64,000 bases of DNA from Gordionus sp. m RMFG-2023. Its lineage: Eukaryota; Nematomorpha; Gordioida; Chordodea; Parachordodidae. Below the pieces are notes generated by a model that made no database searches, was not told where the DNA came from, and was given only the letters and a program-made list of their open reading frames with translations. The DNA is taken from contig NC_088775.1 of assembly GCF_954871325.1 (NCBI RefSeq), forward strand, positions 69,789,561-69,853,560, written 5' to 3'. Made by a program: the position numbers and the translations under genes. Positions within the stretch are counted from its first letter, which is position 1. Each line of letters opens with the position of its first letter. This document shows positions 11,268 to 23,533 of this stretch, piece after piece.

Positions 11268-13489
11268 CGCCCACCCTTCAGAAGCCACGTGCTACATTCT
11301 AAAAAAAACAATATATCATTTAATTTTTAAGATATTCTTTTTCATATGATCTTCTAAATTCGCTTCATTTCTCATCAGTTATTTATCATCTTTTCAGACT
11401 TTTTCATTGAATCATAGCTCTTGGTCATCAATACTCCCATATTTACAACATTTTTTATCTCCCATCATGGGTTAAATAAAACATATAAGGGGTTAAATGA
11501 AACATATATGATATATATTTCTTTATCAAAGATTAACAATCAAAATATAGTGATATTTTGAATCAAAAAAAATTTTGCTGTAAAAGAAAATATCAGATGC
11601 AATATTTTTAAAATAATCATTAAGCATTGGTAACATAAAAAAAATGATTTTGCTGACATGTAGACTACATATTCATTATGAAAACTACATATATTACTTA
11701 TAACTACAATTTGGTTTTGTATTCAAAATTAATGACATAATCACTATTAAAACTATATAGATTACATGTAACTAAATAGAATATTTTGATTTTCACAAAA
11801 AAAACAAATCTTAATTGTTTTAAAAAAAAAATAAAGACAGAAATATTATTACAATTGTTGAACAGGAAATATTGTACAATCTAATAAAAATGGAAAAAAA
11901 ATTTCAATTTACATGATTTATAAATTATCATTTCAAACACATCTTAATGATAACTTTACAAAAATTTTAATTTACATGTTAAATTATCATTTCAAACACA
12001 TCTTAATGAAAACATAAATTTACATTTAAATATAAATATAAATCACACATATATACACTTATCACTTACATAATATATCAACCTAATTAAAATTGCATTA
12101 TATTCACCATAAATCAATATTATTAAAAATAGATTAAAAATGAACCAACACACATGTCCATCTTTTTAAAAGCTCCAATTGCATATATAAAAATTAATAA
12201 TTTCAGCACAACAATCTATTATATATTTTTAATATCACCCATAAAAATCTTAATCATCACCATAAATATTCACCAATTTTTATTTACACTTTTATTTTGT
12301 ATATATCTTTATAACAAATTTTCACTTTTATCACACTAAATTCTCTACCTCCATACCCTTATAATTCCAATAAATACCCTTTTTTTTAAATTTTATTTTA
12401 ATAAATTTTAAATTAATAACCATTTCAAAAAACTTAAATTTATTAAAATAACCTTTCCCATAATTAAAATAACTCTCTCTATAAACATATGAAATCTGTC
12501 TTAATTTTCCATAAATTTAATTTTTATTTCATCAAAATGACAATAAAATTATCCACTGACTTAAATTTAAAAAAAATTTATTTTTATTTCATCAAAATGA
12601 CCATAAAAATATCTAGCTCTTCAACTCTTTTATTCAAGTTAAAAAAAATCAAAAATCATCCTTATCCTTTTGATTACATTATTTCACATATATTTACAGA
12701 ATCATTTTAAATTTATACATTTAGCAATATTTAATCTTCTCATCTATTTTTCTCAATATCTAATTATATTTTATCCCTTATAAAAATTCCCATTTAATTT
12801 TATAAATTAAAATTTTCATTTGTTTAAAAAAATCTAATACCTTGCGTTGTGAAAAATGAGTTTCTTATTTAACAGATTCTAATTTTTTTATTCATTTTAT
12901 TGTATCACTCACGAATCCCATTCTTATCCTCTACATTCAGCGTCTACATGACAGGATTTTCACTGGATGCAAACCCCCTTCAAAAACCTTTGCTTAATCA
13001 TTATTTTCACCTATTTATTTATTGATACTCTTTTCAAAAAATTTATAAAGGATAACTTAAATTAATCTATCTCTACTACGAACTATCGATATTTTGTGAA
13101 TAAAAAGAATTTATTTTTTTAGATAATAAATTCAATTAAAACCTCCATTATTTACAATGAATTAATTATTATGGCATTATAAGCTTGCTGAAATATCTAA
13201 ACCTTTTCAATTACATTTAAAAGGATAGTTTATTTGGAAAACAATGTGTATGATTGTTTGCAATATATAGATTTTATCGATGAATTGTACTATAATAATA
13301 CTATAATAAAAGTATTAATTTTTACAGCAATAAATTTTGTCCTATTACATCTCAAAATTTAATAGATAACCTCCCAAAAAATTTATCCTACCCCCTCAAA
13401 AAGATAGGATGCAAACTGTTCCTACCCCTCAGACGCTGTCTACATTGCATTGTATTTTCATCAATCCCTAGATGGATCCTGGTCACGGC
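11268..13489. other. A+T-rich non-coding region
   Basis: No gene recognised. Short internal duplications are visible, such as a TTATCATTTCAAACACATCT repeat near 11925 and 11985, and a TTTTATTTCATCAAAATGAC repeat near 12523 and 12583. The two longest open frames here (12154-12339 and 12489-12710) are Lys/Ile/Phe-rich products of the base composition. The right edge carries GTCACGGC (13482-13489), the left TSD of hAT-A. Confidence 0.5.
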
Positions 13490-14146
13490 CAGGGTTGCCA
13501 TGTCTCCCCCCATCAGTGGGAGTCTCCCACAATTTTTTAGTTTACCCACATACATCTCACTCCCACAAAACTCCCACAATTAGAAATCTCCCACAAAAAG
13601 CTCCCACAATTTTTTAATTTCTCCCACAATTTTTTTTTTAGCATTTTAATGGTTTTAATATATAAATAATAATTTTGAGAGACAGTATTTGATTATTTTT
13701 ATATTTTTAAAATAAATTTTAAATATTTATTCGAAGTCTAGTTCTTTTATTTTATTTTTCCGCTCTAAAATATATTTTTTATAAAATTCTCCACTCGACA
13801 TTTTCAAAATTTTTGTGTTAGAAAGAATAGAAGTTAGAACAGTATGTATAATTATTATAAATATATTTTAAATTACTTAATATATTTTATATCGTTATCT
13901 AGAATTGCAGTGCTCCACTCGACATTTTCAAAATTTTTGTGTTAGAAGAATAGAACTTTTAGAAGTGGATATTATTCTAATCTCTAATTCTTTTAAATAA
14001 AGTTAGTGGATGAATAATATTGATTAAATAATATTTTTCACTACTTACTTTTATACTATTGCATAAAGTATATGTCAAGCAAAAGATTATAAATATAATT
14101 GATATATTATTCAACAATAACTAAAAATTAAAGTGTATTTACCGAA

Positions 14147-15096
14147 TTGAGGCAGCACAATAATGAATTAATACCAATTGGCTGTATATGCCATATACTG
14201 CATAATTCTTGCAAGAAGGCAATGAATGTACTATCTGTAGATGTCGAAGTAATTGTGATGAAATGTTTTAACGAATTTAGTTCATCATCTAAAAGAGTCA
14301 CTGAATTTAAAGAATTGGTGGAGTGGTCTGATTTGGAATGGTGTGAGTTGTTGCGATATGTACCTATCAGGTGGTTATCATTAATACCTGCCATTAAGAG
14401 AATTTTAAAATTTTACGAACCCTTAAAGAAATACTTCTTAAATAAAGATTTTAAAAGCTGTCCTAAAATTTTGAAAAATTTTTTCGAGGTTGAAATGTCA
14501 GAAGCATATTTGGGATTAGTTTCACATGTAGGAAATCTACTTCATGTAGTTAATATACAGTTGCAATCAAAAGATTCTTTATTGATAAAGATTCACAAAA
14601 TCATGCTACAGCTCTGTTCATCTCTACAGTTAAAAATGGATAATATATTTTATGGCGCTATTGCTAAAAATATCATATTAAAATGTTCAAATATTACTAT
14701 AATTAACGTATTTTTAAATGAAGCAAATATTTTTATTAAGACAATTTTGGAATATTTACAATCAAGATTTGATTTTATAACTCTATTTACAAGTGTATAA
14801 ATATTATGACCCTGGAACAGAAACCATCATTTGATGGTTTTTGTAATTTAATAAATATATTAAAATTACCGATACACATTGAAGCCTTGTTTGAAGAGAT
14901 TGTAATTTTTTCCATTTTTTATGATTCGCTAAAAGCAGAGGAGAAATGGGTAGAATTTTTTCATAATAACGATAAATCCCCATGCTTGGAAAAAATTTGC
15001 GAGTATGTTTTCTCCTTACCTCATTCTAATGCCTCATCGGAGCCCATTTTTAGCCTGATGAGGACTGGAGAAAGGAGAGAAATCGAATTGCTTTAA
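14147..15096 (+). pseudogene. hAT-A transposase, C-terminal two thirds
   Basis: The reading starts in the insertion/RNase-H region with a GCICHILHNSCKKAMNVL motif, runs through VPIRWLSLIPAIKRILKFYE (the TRWLS-type signature of ZNF862/SCAND3-like hAT transposases), and ends with SLPHSNASSEPIFSLM, the hAT dimerisation motif, where relatives usually read SSERIFS. One in-frame stop lies near 14798, and the frame closes early after the dimerisation motif. The N-terminal zinc finger and first catalytic Asp region are missing from this strand, although an antisense copy of that part lies downstream. The element is not autonomous in this state. Confidence 0.75.
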
Positions 15097-15289
15097 CAAC
15101 ATTAGAGGCTTAGTTAATGGTTAAAAAAAAATATAAAATGTCATTCCAGGAATTTTATTAATATCTTAATAACGACGGTAAACGTTTAGTTCCATTATTT
15201 AAATCTCAAATAAAATATAATTAACTATAACTATTTGACTTTCTATATTTTATAAAATCTTATTTATACATTTGCATAAAATCAAATAA

Positions 15290-16250
15290 ATTTATTTTGG
15301 CAAATCATAAAAATAAAGAAGCATTACAATCTCCTCAAACATGACATCATATTAAATCTTATTAATAATTATACGATAATAGTAATAATATTCTTACTTG
15401 GGTATTTCTGCAGCATAATTTAGTGAACTTTTATTAAATTATATTCTTCTGATTGCAACTGCATATTAACAGCATATAGTAGATTTCCTATATGTAAAAT
15501 TCCTAAATATACTTCTTGCCATTTATTTTTGAAAATTTTTTTCAAAATATTAGGACAGCTTTTATAATCTATTTATTTTTTAAAGGTTTGTAAAATTTTA
15601 AAATTCTACGATGGCGCGTATTAGGAGGAACCTGTCAACCAACCTTATGCTGACTCAATTCTGTAAAAACACTCTGGTTTTTTGCCAAATTCACTGAGGA
15701 ATTATCAGATCAGAAAGCTGCCATGCAATTCATTGGTAATGCCAAATCTGCCATATTTACCATTATATATGGTTAGCTATGTCTTTGGATATTTCATATC
15801 TGGAGAAAATTTTTTTAATAGTTTTATTGAAATGACATTAATTTTGTTGAAATAGGGGAGGATCAAGGGAAATGTTCTGATATCTCCTTATTAGATGCAT
15901 CTGTTAGAATTGCATATGTTTGCACATCTTTCAAATCGTCAAGAATTGATCTTCTGGATTTATATCCTAAAACATTGATGATAGCCTTGCTCATTTGTGT
16001 TCTACAAAGTATACTTTTCATTTATATTAGTCGTTAAATATTATGGGGAAAGATTCTACCAACATTGTAATGTTAAGTAGCTTTCTGAATATTGTACTGC
16101 ATGATAGGTATTTACCATTTCCGCAACTGTAGTTGCATCTGTATTATTTCTTATTTTTGAAGAATATTTTTGTTTTGCAATAGATGTTGATAAACTGCCC
16201 TGTACTGATTTATGCTTTGAATATTTTTGATGCCTCAAAATATCATATTC
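15290..16250 (-). pseudogene. Antisense partial copy of the hAT-A transposase
   Basis: Reading leftwards from about 16240, the reverse strand gives the N-terminal region SVQGSLSTSIAKQKYSSKI followed by VAEMVNTYHAVQYSESYLTL, the segment after the zinc finger in this transposase type. It then continues with pieces matching the sense gene, for instance the reverse complement of GTAATGCTTC-type sequence near 15320 against 14881-14930. The copy is heavily eroded. The tail-to-tail arrangement with 14147-15096 recurs in the second hAT-A copy at 49.6-51.4 kb. Confidence 0.6.
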
Positions 16251-16695
16251 CCTTCCCCCATTGTATTAACTAAATACTGTAGAACAACTTCCCCGCACTG
16301 ATTATAATTATTTTTTACATTGTAAATTTAAAATTGTTTGTTTTTTTATAAAATCTTATTTATACATTAGCATAAAATATATTTTTTTACAATGTAAAAT
16401 TACAATTTTTTTATAAAATTTTATCTTGTTTACATTCTTTTGTATTTAAAAAAGATCGTTGGTTATTATTTTTAAAAAATTAATATATTATAATAAATCA
16501 ATATGTTATTTTAATAATAAAGATAGTATTTAAGAAATTTTGTGTCGTACTATTAGTGAAGGTCGACCGGACCAGACCGATTGTCGGACCGATCTTTTTG
16601 TTGAGGACCGTGGTCCGGACCGGTATTTATTAATATTTAAGTTTACTTTATTATTCAATTAATATAATTTTTTTGTATATTTTATGATAGGAGTT

Positions 16696-16856
16696 CAGAG
16701 TTGTTATAAGATACTTTTTAAATGGATCTAGATACAGACACATCGTCTAAAAAGTATCTAGATACCGATATTTTAATCAAAAATCTATCTACATACATAT
16801 ACATATACCACATTTTTATATCTAGATACTTGTATCTAGATCTTTTTACAACTCTG
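16696..16856. mobile_element. 161-bp hAT-H-family MITE, TSD TAGGAGTT
   Basis: Begins CAGAGTTGTTATAAGATAC and ends TTTTTACAACTCTG. It is flanked by perfect 8-bp repeats TAGGAGTT (16688-16695 and 16857-16864). Its ends and the internal TCTAGATAC repeats match the 1970-bp hAT-H at 60380-62349, from which it is an internal-deletion derivative. No coding capacity. Confidence 0.9.
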
Positions 16857-16949
16857 TAGGAGTTATTTTAGATTTTGTTAATTTTTTTTTTACAATTTGA
16901 AAACCATAAGTTTGTCCAAGAAACATTTTAATTATAGTCCTAATAAAAA

Positions 16950-18990
16950 ACATAGAATATGTGTTCACTGTAATACCAAATTTAACATATCGTCAAAGTA
17001 ACAAAATAATTGTTTATAATTTTTTAAGCAATAAATTAATCAAAATAAGCAGTATTATTAAAATATTTTGGTTATTATTTATATATCTATTTTTTCTTAA
17101 GAAACTGTCTGAATAATTCATTGTCAAAATAATTTAACCTTATTCTTAATAAAATAATTAGGTACCTTAAGCAGACATTTGATAAAACATAAAATTTATA
17201 CTTCTAATAATGAAAATGAAAATATCTCAAAAACACAATCTACTCTTAATTTAAATATGCCCTCCACAAGTACAAAATCACTTTCTTCAATACCATTGGA
17301 TAAATTCCAAACAGATCATATGAACCAACTCATTATAAAATGGGTAATAATGGACTCTCTGCCAATGAAGACTTTTGAAAGTTCAGGTCTTCATAATTTA
17401 ATCAAATATTTAAACTCAACTGCTACAATTTGAAAAACAAAATTAAAAATTTTTATAGAGCTAATTTTGAGAAACTAAGAAATTCTCTAAAAGATATTTT
17501 AAATAAAAATAATTCTTTAATAAGCTTTACCACAGATATGTGGAGCAATATAAATAAAATTTCATTTATAGCCATTACTGCACATTATTCTTCTTTTTAA
17601 AAAATATTTTACTTGATATAAATCATATCCCATTTCCTCATACTTCTGAAGAAATATCCTTAGCTATAAAAGAAGTAATTGATGTATATCAATTGGAGGA
17701 GAATATACTGGCCTGTACTACAGATAATGCCAATAACATCCTAAAAAGCATTTTGCAGAATATTTATAAGGAACAAAAATTTAAAGGCTTTAGATGCTGT
17801 GCCCATATTTTAAACCTAATATCTCAGGAAGGTTTATCATATATTACAACTATCCTAGAAAAGTGTAGAGACATAGTCTTTTCTATAAATAAATCACCCA
17901 AAATAAATCAAGCATATGTACAAATATGTGAAAATAAGGGTAAAAATTTAAAATCCCTTCTGATATCCCTATTAGATGGAATAGCTCCTATTTAATTATG
18001 AATACAATTTATGAGGTATTTACATTTTTATCCAATTATTTTTAAAAAATATTTAATTTTTAGAACATTGGATGCTATAAAAGAAGTACTTTTTTGAATT
18101 ACAAACAATTTAAAGGGGTTTTCTTAACTGAGTGTGAAAATGAAGACCTTAAAGATGCTGTAGATTTTCTAAGGCCCTTCTATAAAACCATACTTGATTT
18201 ATCAGGATCCAAATATCCTACAGTTGGGATTTCCATGTTATATATGGAGAATATAAATAATGAAATTTTAAATAATATAAAAAAGGATAATAACAATACA
18301 AGAAAAAAAATTCTTAATAACATGCTGGTTAAAGTGCAGAAATATCTCAAAGAATTATTTTGCTATGAATCATATGTCTCAACATTATTGGATCCGAGAT
18401 TAAAACAAGTTTACATGCCTAATACTCTTAATAGAATTGAGTATATGACCAAATTTTCAAACTATTTAAGGAAAATAGAAAATAAAAAAAATACAGGAAT
18501 AACGGATTCTCAGGTATATTTTTAATATTTATTTATTAAATCCTAATTTTCAAACATTTGTGCCAGGAGGAAATCAATGAATTTAGTTTTTTAGAAAGAA
18601 TTTTATCTCAAAAAAGAAATTCAGAAGGGGATTATATATCGGCAGAAATCATTTAAGAAAATATATCAGAACTTCACATCTATTTGAATGAACCTCTTGT
18701 TTCATTAAAGGATGACATATTAGTATGGTGGAAAGCCAATAGTGAAAGGTCCTTTATATTTTTTAAATAGTCAATATAGTTTATTATATAGATTTCCAGT
18801 CCTCTCATTAGCAGCTAGAAATTTTTTAGCAATTCAAGCAACATCTGTCCCCTGTGAACAAATATTTTCGAAAGCAGGATCTTGTCACTAAAAAAAGGAA
18901 TAGGCTTTCAAACAATACAAGCTTTGATGTGTATGGGCTCTTGGTTAAAGAATGGAATAGATCTACCGCCTCCATTAAGTCCCTCTTCTA
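16950..18990 (+). pseudogene. hAT-B transposase (BED finger, hAT dimerisation), decayed
   Basis: The first half of a BED zinc finger (RICVHCNTKFNISS) is encoded near 16955-16995. After an intron-like gap of about 160 bp the second half (TLSRHLIKHK) follows at 17164. Then come FQTDHMNQLIIKWVIMD and FESSGLHNLIKYLN (17315-17410), FTTDMWSNINKISFIAITAHYS (17528-17595; DDE first Asp), CTTDNANN (second Asp) and RCCAHILNLISQEGL (17785-17835), DPRLKQVYMP (about 18390), and WWKANSERS with AARNFLAIQATSVPCEQIFSKAG (18735-18880), the dimerisation region. The architecture is Ac-like. There are several frame breaks and small intron-like gaps, so the gene is dead or nearly so. The BED-finger split position matches that of hAT-F. 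Confidence 0.75.
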
Positions 18991-19309
18991 ATTCCTTCCA
19001 AGGAAGTTCTACAAACAAAGACATTAGCATTTATTTAAATTAAATATTTGTATTAATTATTATATTATTCATAATTAATTTTATATTGTTTATATAATAC
19101 TCTTATATTTAATAATATGATAAAATAAATTAAATTAGGTTAAAAAAAATATGTTTTTTAAACAAATAAAAAACCGGTCCTGGACCGGTCTTTTTATTTA
19201 GGACCACGGTCTGGATCGATCTTTTTTTAAGGATCGTGGTCCGGTTCGAGGGTATCGGTCTAGTCCGGACCAAAGACCGGACCGTGACCTTCACTATGTA
19301 CTATAATTA

Positions 19310-19550
19310 CCTATTTTGAAAAATAGTTGCGCATTTTATTTTGGGAAATAGTTACCTATTTTATTTTGAAAAAGAGTTGGATATTTTATTTTGAAAAATA
19401 GTTGGCTATTTTATTTTGAAAAATAGTTGGCTATTTTATTTTAAAAAATAGTTGGCTATTTTATTTTGAAAAATAGTTGGCTATTTTATTTTGAAAAATA
19501 GTTGGCTATTTTATTTTGAAAAATAATTACCATTTTATTTTGGGAAATAG
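19310..19550. repeat. 27-bp tandem repeat in the hAT-A right arm
   Basis: About nine tandem units of TTTTGAAAAATAGTTGGCTA plus TTTTATT. The outer units have diverged (GTTGCGCATT, GTTACCTATT) and the central ones are near-identical. It lies between hAT-B and the right terminus of hAT-A, so it is subterminal. It may be an expanded binding-site array or a plain minisatellite. Confidence 0.8.
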
Positions 19551-19720
19551 ATTCGATTTTATATTTATAAAAAATAATAAGCGGATAACTAAGGGCCCGC
19601 AAAATTTTTTTTTTAGCAATTTTCATATTTCTCCCACAATTTTTATATTACTCCCACAAAATACCGAATTTCTCCCACAATTTGAAAATTTTGACCTGGC
19701 AACCCTGGTCACGGCACCAA

Positions 19721-19983
19721 TTTTATACATCTAAAATTTTAAACAACTAACACATACTCTAAAATATACAAACAAATATATGCATCATAAAAATTTACTT
19801 TATTCACATTAATTATATTAATCTTACAATCATAATCATAATATAAACATATTAAGTATAAACTCTTGAACAAAAGATCATATGATTTTAACTACAACCC
19901 AACTCCTTCAAAAGATCACTTTTGATTGACATTTCATACATATCATAATATTGACATTTCATACATATCATGTATTAAAATAT
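19721..19983. repeat. 285-bp repeat, copy B (left part)
   Basis: Matches copy A at 10982-11250 nearly base for base from TTTTATACATC to GACATTTCATACATATC. The remaining bases of the repeat (ATAAATATATAACAAAACTA and CAACA) are found at 57612-57636, just beyond the right GCGAA tract. This shows the repeat was split by the GCGAA-bounded block. Confidence 0.7.
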
Positions 19984-20422
19984 AGGTTCCATGTCAATTC
20001 AGCGAAACTTTTATCGCGAAACACTTTTTCGCGAAACTTTTATCGCGAATGTCGTTTATCGCGAATGGATTTTATAGCGAAACTTTTATCGCGAATCCAT
20101 AATAGCGAATACTATTCCGCGAATGCAATATCGCGAATTTTTTATAGCGAAACCTTTATAACGAAACCTTTATCGCGAAACCTTTATAGCGAATACATTA
20201 CCGCGAATACAATATCGCGAAACAAATATCGCGAATTTTTTATAGCGAAACCTTTAATGCGAATACATTACCGCGAAACTTTTATCGCGAATCAATAATG
20301 GCGAAAATTTTATAGTTAAATCTTTATCGTGAAACATTTGCAGCGAATACATTACCGCGAAACTTTTATCGCGAATCAATAATCGCGAAAATTTTATAGC
20401 GAAACCTTTAAAGCGAATACAT
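19984..20422 (+). repeat. Left GCGAA-repeat terminal tract
   Basis: About 430 bp of irregular 14-17-bp units of the form GCGAAACTTTTATC with variants (GCGAATACATTACC, GCGAATCAATAATC). It is interrupted at CGAATACAT by MULE-1 and resumes at 31607. Confidence 0.85.
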
Positions 20423-20609
20423 CGGTTGACCACTAAATAGCATTGCTCAAAATAGCATAAATTGTGTATGTTTTAAAACGTCTTCTAATAACATATTCAA
20501 AAAATGGCCGCCATATCTGAAGCGAGGAAAAATTAAAAGTGCAAGTAATATATTAGTTTTAAGTTTAACAGGGATTTTTATTAATGATTGTAATATAATT
20601 TATAAGGAT

Positions 20610-21240
20610 AGTTTCGATTTTGACTAAAAAGTTTTGTATACTGGTTTAAATTTTAGAAATTTTCTTAGAGGCTTAAATTTTGATATTGAACTTAATGATC
20701 ATAATATAATTTATAAAGATGTATTAATTATATATAGTTAGAGTTTTCATTAAGAAGTTTTAAATACTGACTTTGACTAAGAAGTTTTGTATACTGGTTT
20801 AAATTTTAGAAATTTTCTTTGAGGCTTAAATTTTGATATTGAACTTAATGATCATAATATAATTTATAAAGATATATTAATTAAATATAGTTAGAGTTTT
20901 CACTAAGAAGTTTTGAATACTGACTTTGACTAAGAAGTTTTGTATACTGGTTTAAATTTTAGAAATTTTCTTAGAGGCTTAAATTTTGATATTGAACTTA
21001 ATGATCATAATATAATATATAAAGATGTATTAATTAAATATAGTTACTAAGAAGTTTTGAATACTGACTTTGACTAAGAAGTTTTGTATACTGGTTTAAA
21101 TTTTAGAAATTTTCTTAGAGGCTTAAATTTTGATATTGAACTTAATGATCATAATATAATTTATAAAGATGTATTAATCAAATATAGTTAGAATTTTCAC
21201 TAAGAAGTTTTGGATACTGATTTAAATTTTAGAAATTTTC
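20610..21240. repeat. ~150-bp tandem repeat, four units and a partial
   Basis: Units start with GACTAAGAAGTTTTGTATAC near 20617 (variant), 20776, 20928 and 21066, with a partial unit near 21200. Each unit includes AGAAATTTTCTTAGAGGCTT and ATTGAACTTAATGATCATAA. The units are highly similar to one another, indicating recent expansion within the MULE-1 left arm. Confidence 0.85.
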
Positions 21241-21780
21241 TTAAAGGCTTAAATTTAAAAAAGAGTGATTTAGTTGATTATTGATATTGAACTTGACAAC
21301 ACAAATCACACCATTAAATTGGATTAATTTTATTTTCAATTAATAAATGATTATATTTAATTAATTAAGATTGTAAAATAACTTAATACAATGACATATG
21401 TCATTGACTTAATAATATTAAATCAATTAAGCTTAAACTATCAATACTATATTTGACATTATGAGTGATCTTGATATTCCATTTTTACAATTGTTAACAG
21501 TAACAATATAATTTATATGTATTACTCTAATAATTATAATAGCACTGATTTAATATAGATTTATATTTTCTTAATAAATTTTAAAAAATAATACAAATAT
21601 TTATAGATGGTAGCCACTGTTGCCAATAATTTGGAATATTACCTTAAGATTCAAAATATTAAATTTGAAGTAATATTGTTTTATAAATTTTTTTAATTTT
21701 AAGAAAACTCAAAATGGAAATAATTTAATAATTTATTTAGGGTACGAGTACCTCATCTAAAGTAAATAAAAATTTTAAAA

Positions 21781-21957
21781 ATTCTTAATTTGACAATTTT
21801 CTTTATAATCTAGTTTCATCCAATGGTATTCCACATTTGGAACCACAAGTTTCTCCCATAGTGCCTGATATTCTTAATTTGACAATTTTCTTTATAATCT
21901 AGTTTCATCCAATGGTATTCCACATTTGGAACCACAAGTTTCTCCCATAGTGCCTAC
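21781..21957 (+). repeat. 89-bp perfect tandem duplication at the MULE-1 gene start
   Basis: The segment from ATTCTTAATTTGACAATTTT to CTCCCATAGTGCCT occurs twice in direct succession (21781-21869 and 21870-21957). Its later part reads as SSNGIPHLEPQVSPIVP, plausibly an N-terminal exon of the transposase gene, so the duplication may disturb or extend that exon. Confidence 0.85.
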
Positions 21958-23482
21958 ACAAATCTAGATTCCCCTCTTGACATAGCACAAACTTTATTAG
22001 ACTTAAATTCAAATATTTATGGTAAAAAATAATTATAATAAATTGTATTAATATTATTTTTAATTAACTAGAAGCTCGTTTTGTCAAGAGTCAAAAGGGG
22101 AAAATATTACTATTCTTTCAAAACTATATGTATAGATTTCACTCCCAAAATGGGGAATTTATAAAATATCGATGCAGAGTAGGAGATTGCCATGCTAAAT
22201 GTATATATGAGGGTGCATACACAGTCTCTGGTATACATGATCATGTATTTGAAATAGGGGCCTTCGAGATGCTTAAAACTAAAGAAGCACTCGAAAACAT
22301 AATAGCCTACAATCCCTTGGAGACTCGGTTAAATATATCAACAAACAATGGATAAAAGATGTATGGAGAACCCAGAAATAGAAAACTATCCTGAGGCCAT
22401 ACCATCATTTATATCCCTGAGAAGTCACATAGACAGACTTCTTATTAAATACAGCCCCCTATGCCTCAATCGATTTCTGAGATTGAGTTAACTGCAGAAT
22501 ATTCTACGACAACTCGTAATGAACGATTTTTAATCCATGGAACAGGCAACTTATATATTTTTGGCACTGATTCCATGTTGCGTATGGCCTCAAGTTCGGA
22601 CATGATCTACATGGATGGAACTCTCCATGTAGCTCCTACGTTATTTTATCAATTATATACCTTTCATGTTATGTACGAAGAGGTTATGATACCCTTCATT
22701 TATGCACTACTACCAGATAAAACTAGGGACACATTTTTCAAATTGTTAATTTTTGTTCTGAATGCCAAATATCTTTAAACCCTAGATTTGGCCAAACAGA
22801 CTCTGAGGCAGCTGCTATATCAGCTCTCAAGTTTATGATTTATATTCTAATATAATTTTGTTTAGGTTGCTTTTTCCATTATTCCCAAGCTTTATGGTGC
22901 AGATGCCAATCTTTTAGGTTGGTGAGCCTGTATTTGAACCATTCGAATGTTCACAAAGTTGTAAGTCGCATGACAACTTTGCCCTTTTGTAAAGACGAGG
23001 ACATATTTCGAGTTAGGCAAAATTGCTATGCGATGTCGTATGAAAATCCCATGCTCCTAAATTTTATGGAGTATATGGATATGACATGGCTAAACCATAA
23101 TGCCATATTTCCCCATGACATATGGACAAGGTATTTAAAACATAATTAATAAATTCATAAAATTTTTTTATATTTATTTAGATATAAAGTCGAAGGTCCC
23201 CGCACCAATAACCATTTGGAGGGATTTCATCATGCCTTAAAGAGAAAGACGGCACATGCTCACCCAAATGTTTATCTTCTTATAAAAATTTTGGTAAACC
23301 ATCAACACTATAACGACCTCAAAATTATTCAGATCAACAATGGATCAACAGTTCGGCATAGAAATAGAAAATATGAAAGAATTGATCAACCCATCATTAA
23401 TTTAATACAAATATATGAAAGAACTTCTGAAATTACAGAATTTTTAGATAAAATATCTTTTTTAGTAAATTTTAAATATTAA
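21900..23482 (+). pseudogene. MULE-1 FLYWCH-MULE transposase
   Basis: A multi-exon gene. A likely first exon ends at 22021 and is joined across a 50-bp GT...AG intron (22022-22071), giving NIYEARFVKSQKGK, the start of a FLYWCH zinc finger. The finger continues through YRFHSQNGEFIKYRCRVGDC to IHDHVFEI (22128-22250). The MULE catalytic domain reads MIYMDGTLHVAPTLFYQLYT (first Asp, about 22600), TDSEAAAISALK (second Asp, about 22800), GCFFHYSQALW (about 22864) and, after a 51-bp intron (23131-23181), YKVEGPRTNNHLEGFHHALK (third acidic residue, about 23182-23240). Frames change several times and a stop follows the FLYWCH part near 22353, so this copy looks decayed although all key motifs are recognisable. 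Confidence 0.82.
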
Positions 23483-23533
23483 AACTATCAATAAATATCC
23501 GTTTTTAATTTTATTATAGTTTTATTTTAATAA

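Larger units (their letters stand above)
16554..19296 (+). mobile_element. hAT-B transposon nested in hAT-A
   Basis: Ends are TAGTGAAGGTCGACCGG and, in reverse complement of the right end, TAGTGAAGGTCACGGTCCGG. Flanks are CGTACTAT (16546-16553) and TGTACTAT (19297-19304), an 8-bp TSD with one mismatch. Both subterminal regions hold clusters of CCGGACC/GGTCCGG blocks, probable transposase-binding sites. It carries a BED-finger hAT transposase gene with introns and a MITE at 16696-16856. It is younger than hAT-A and older than the MITE. Confidence 0.85.
13490..19707 (+). mobile_element. hAT-A transposon, 8-bp TSD GTCACGGC
   Basis: Ends are CAGGGTTGCCATGTC on the left and TGACCTGGCAACCCTG on the right, an imperfect inverted repeat. 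They are flanked by a perfect 8-bp direct repeat GTCACGGC (13482-13489 and 19708-19715). Subterminal regions carry many CTCCCACAA motifs in both end regions, probable transposase-binding repeats. It contains a broken hAT transposase in sense (14147-15096), an antisense partial copy (15290-16250), the younger hAT-B (16554-19296) and a tandem repeat at 19310-19545. Without hAT-B it would be about 3.5 kb. A second copy ends at 51715 on the minus strand. Confidence 0.88.

Noticed and set aside
12154-12710. Two small proteins of 61 and 73 codons
   Set aside because: Composition is almost entirely Lys, Ile, Phe and Leu, as expected from A+T-rich noise. One contains a short nucleotide duplication, and neither has a family resemblance.
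19951-20298. A 115-codon ORF with a repeating Ser-Arg-Asn pattern
   Set aside because: It is the translation of the left GCGAA repeat tract; the amino-acid periodicity follows from the DNA array.
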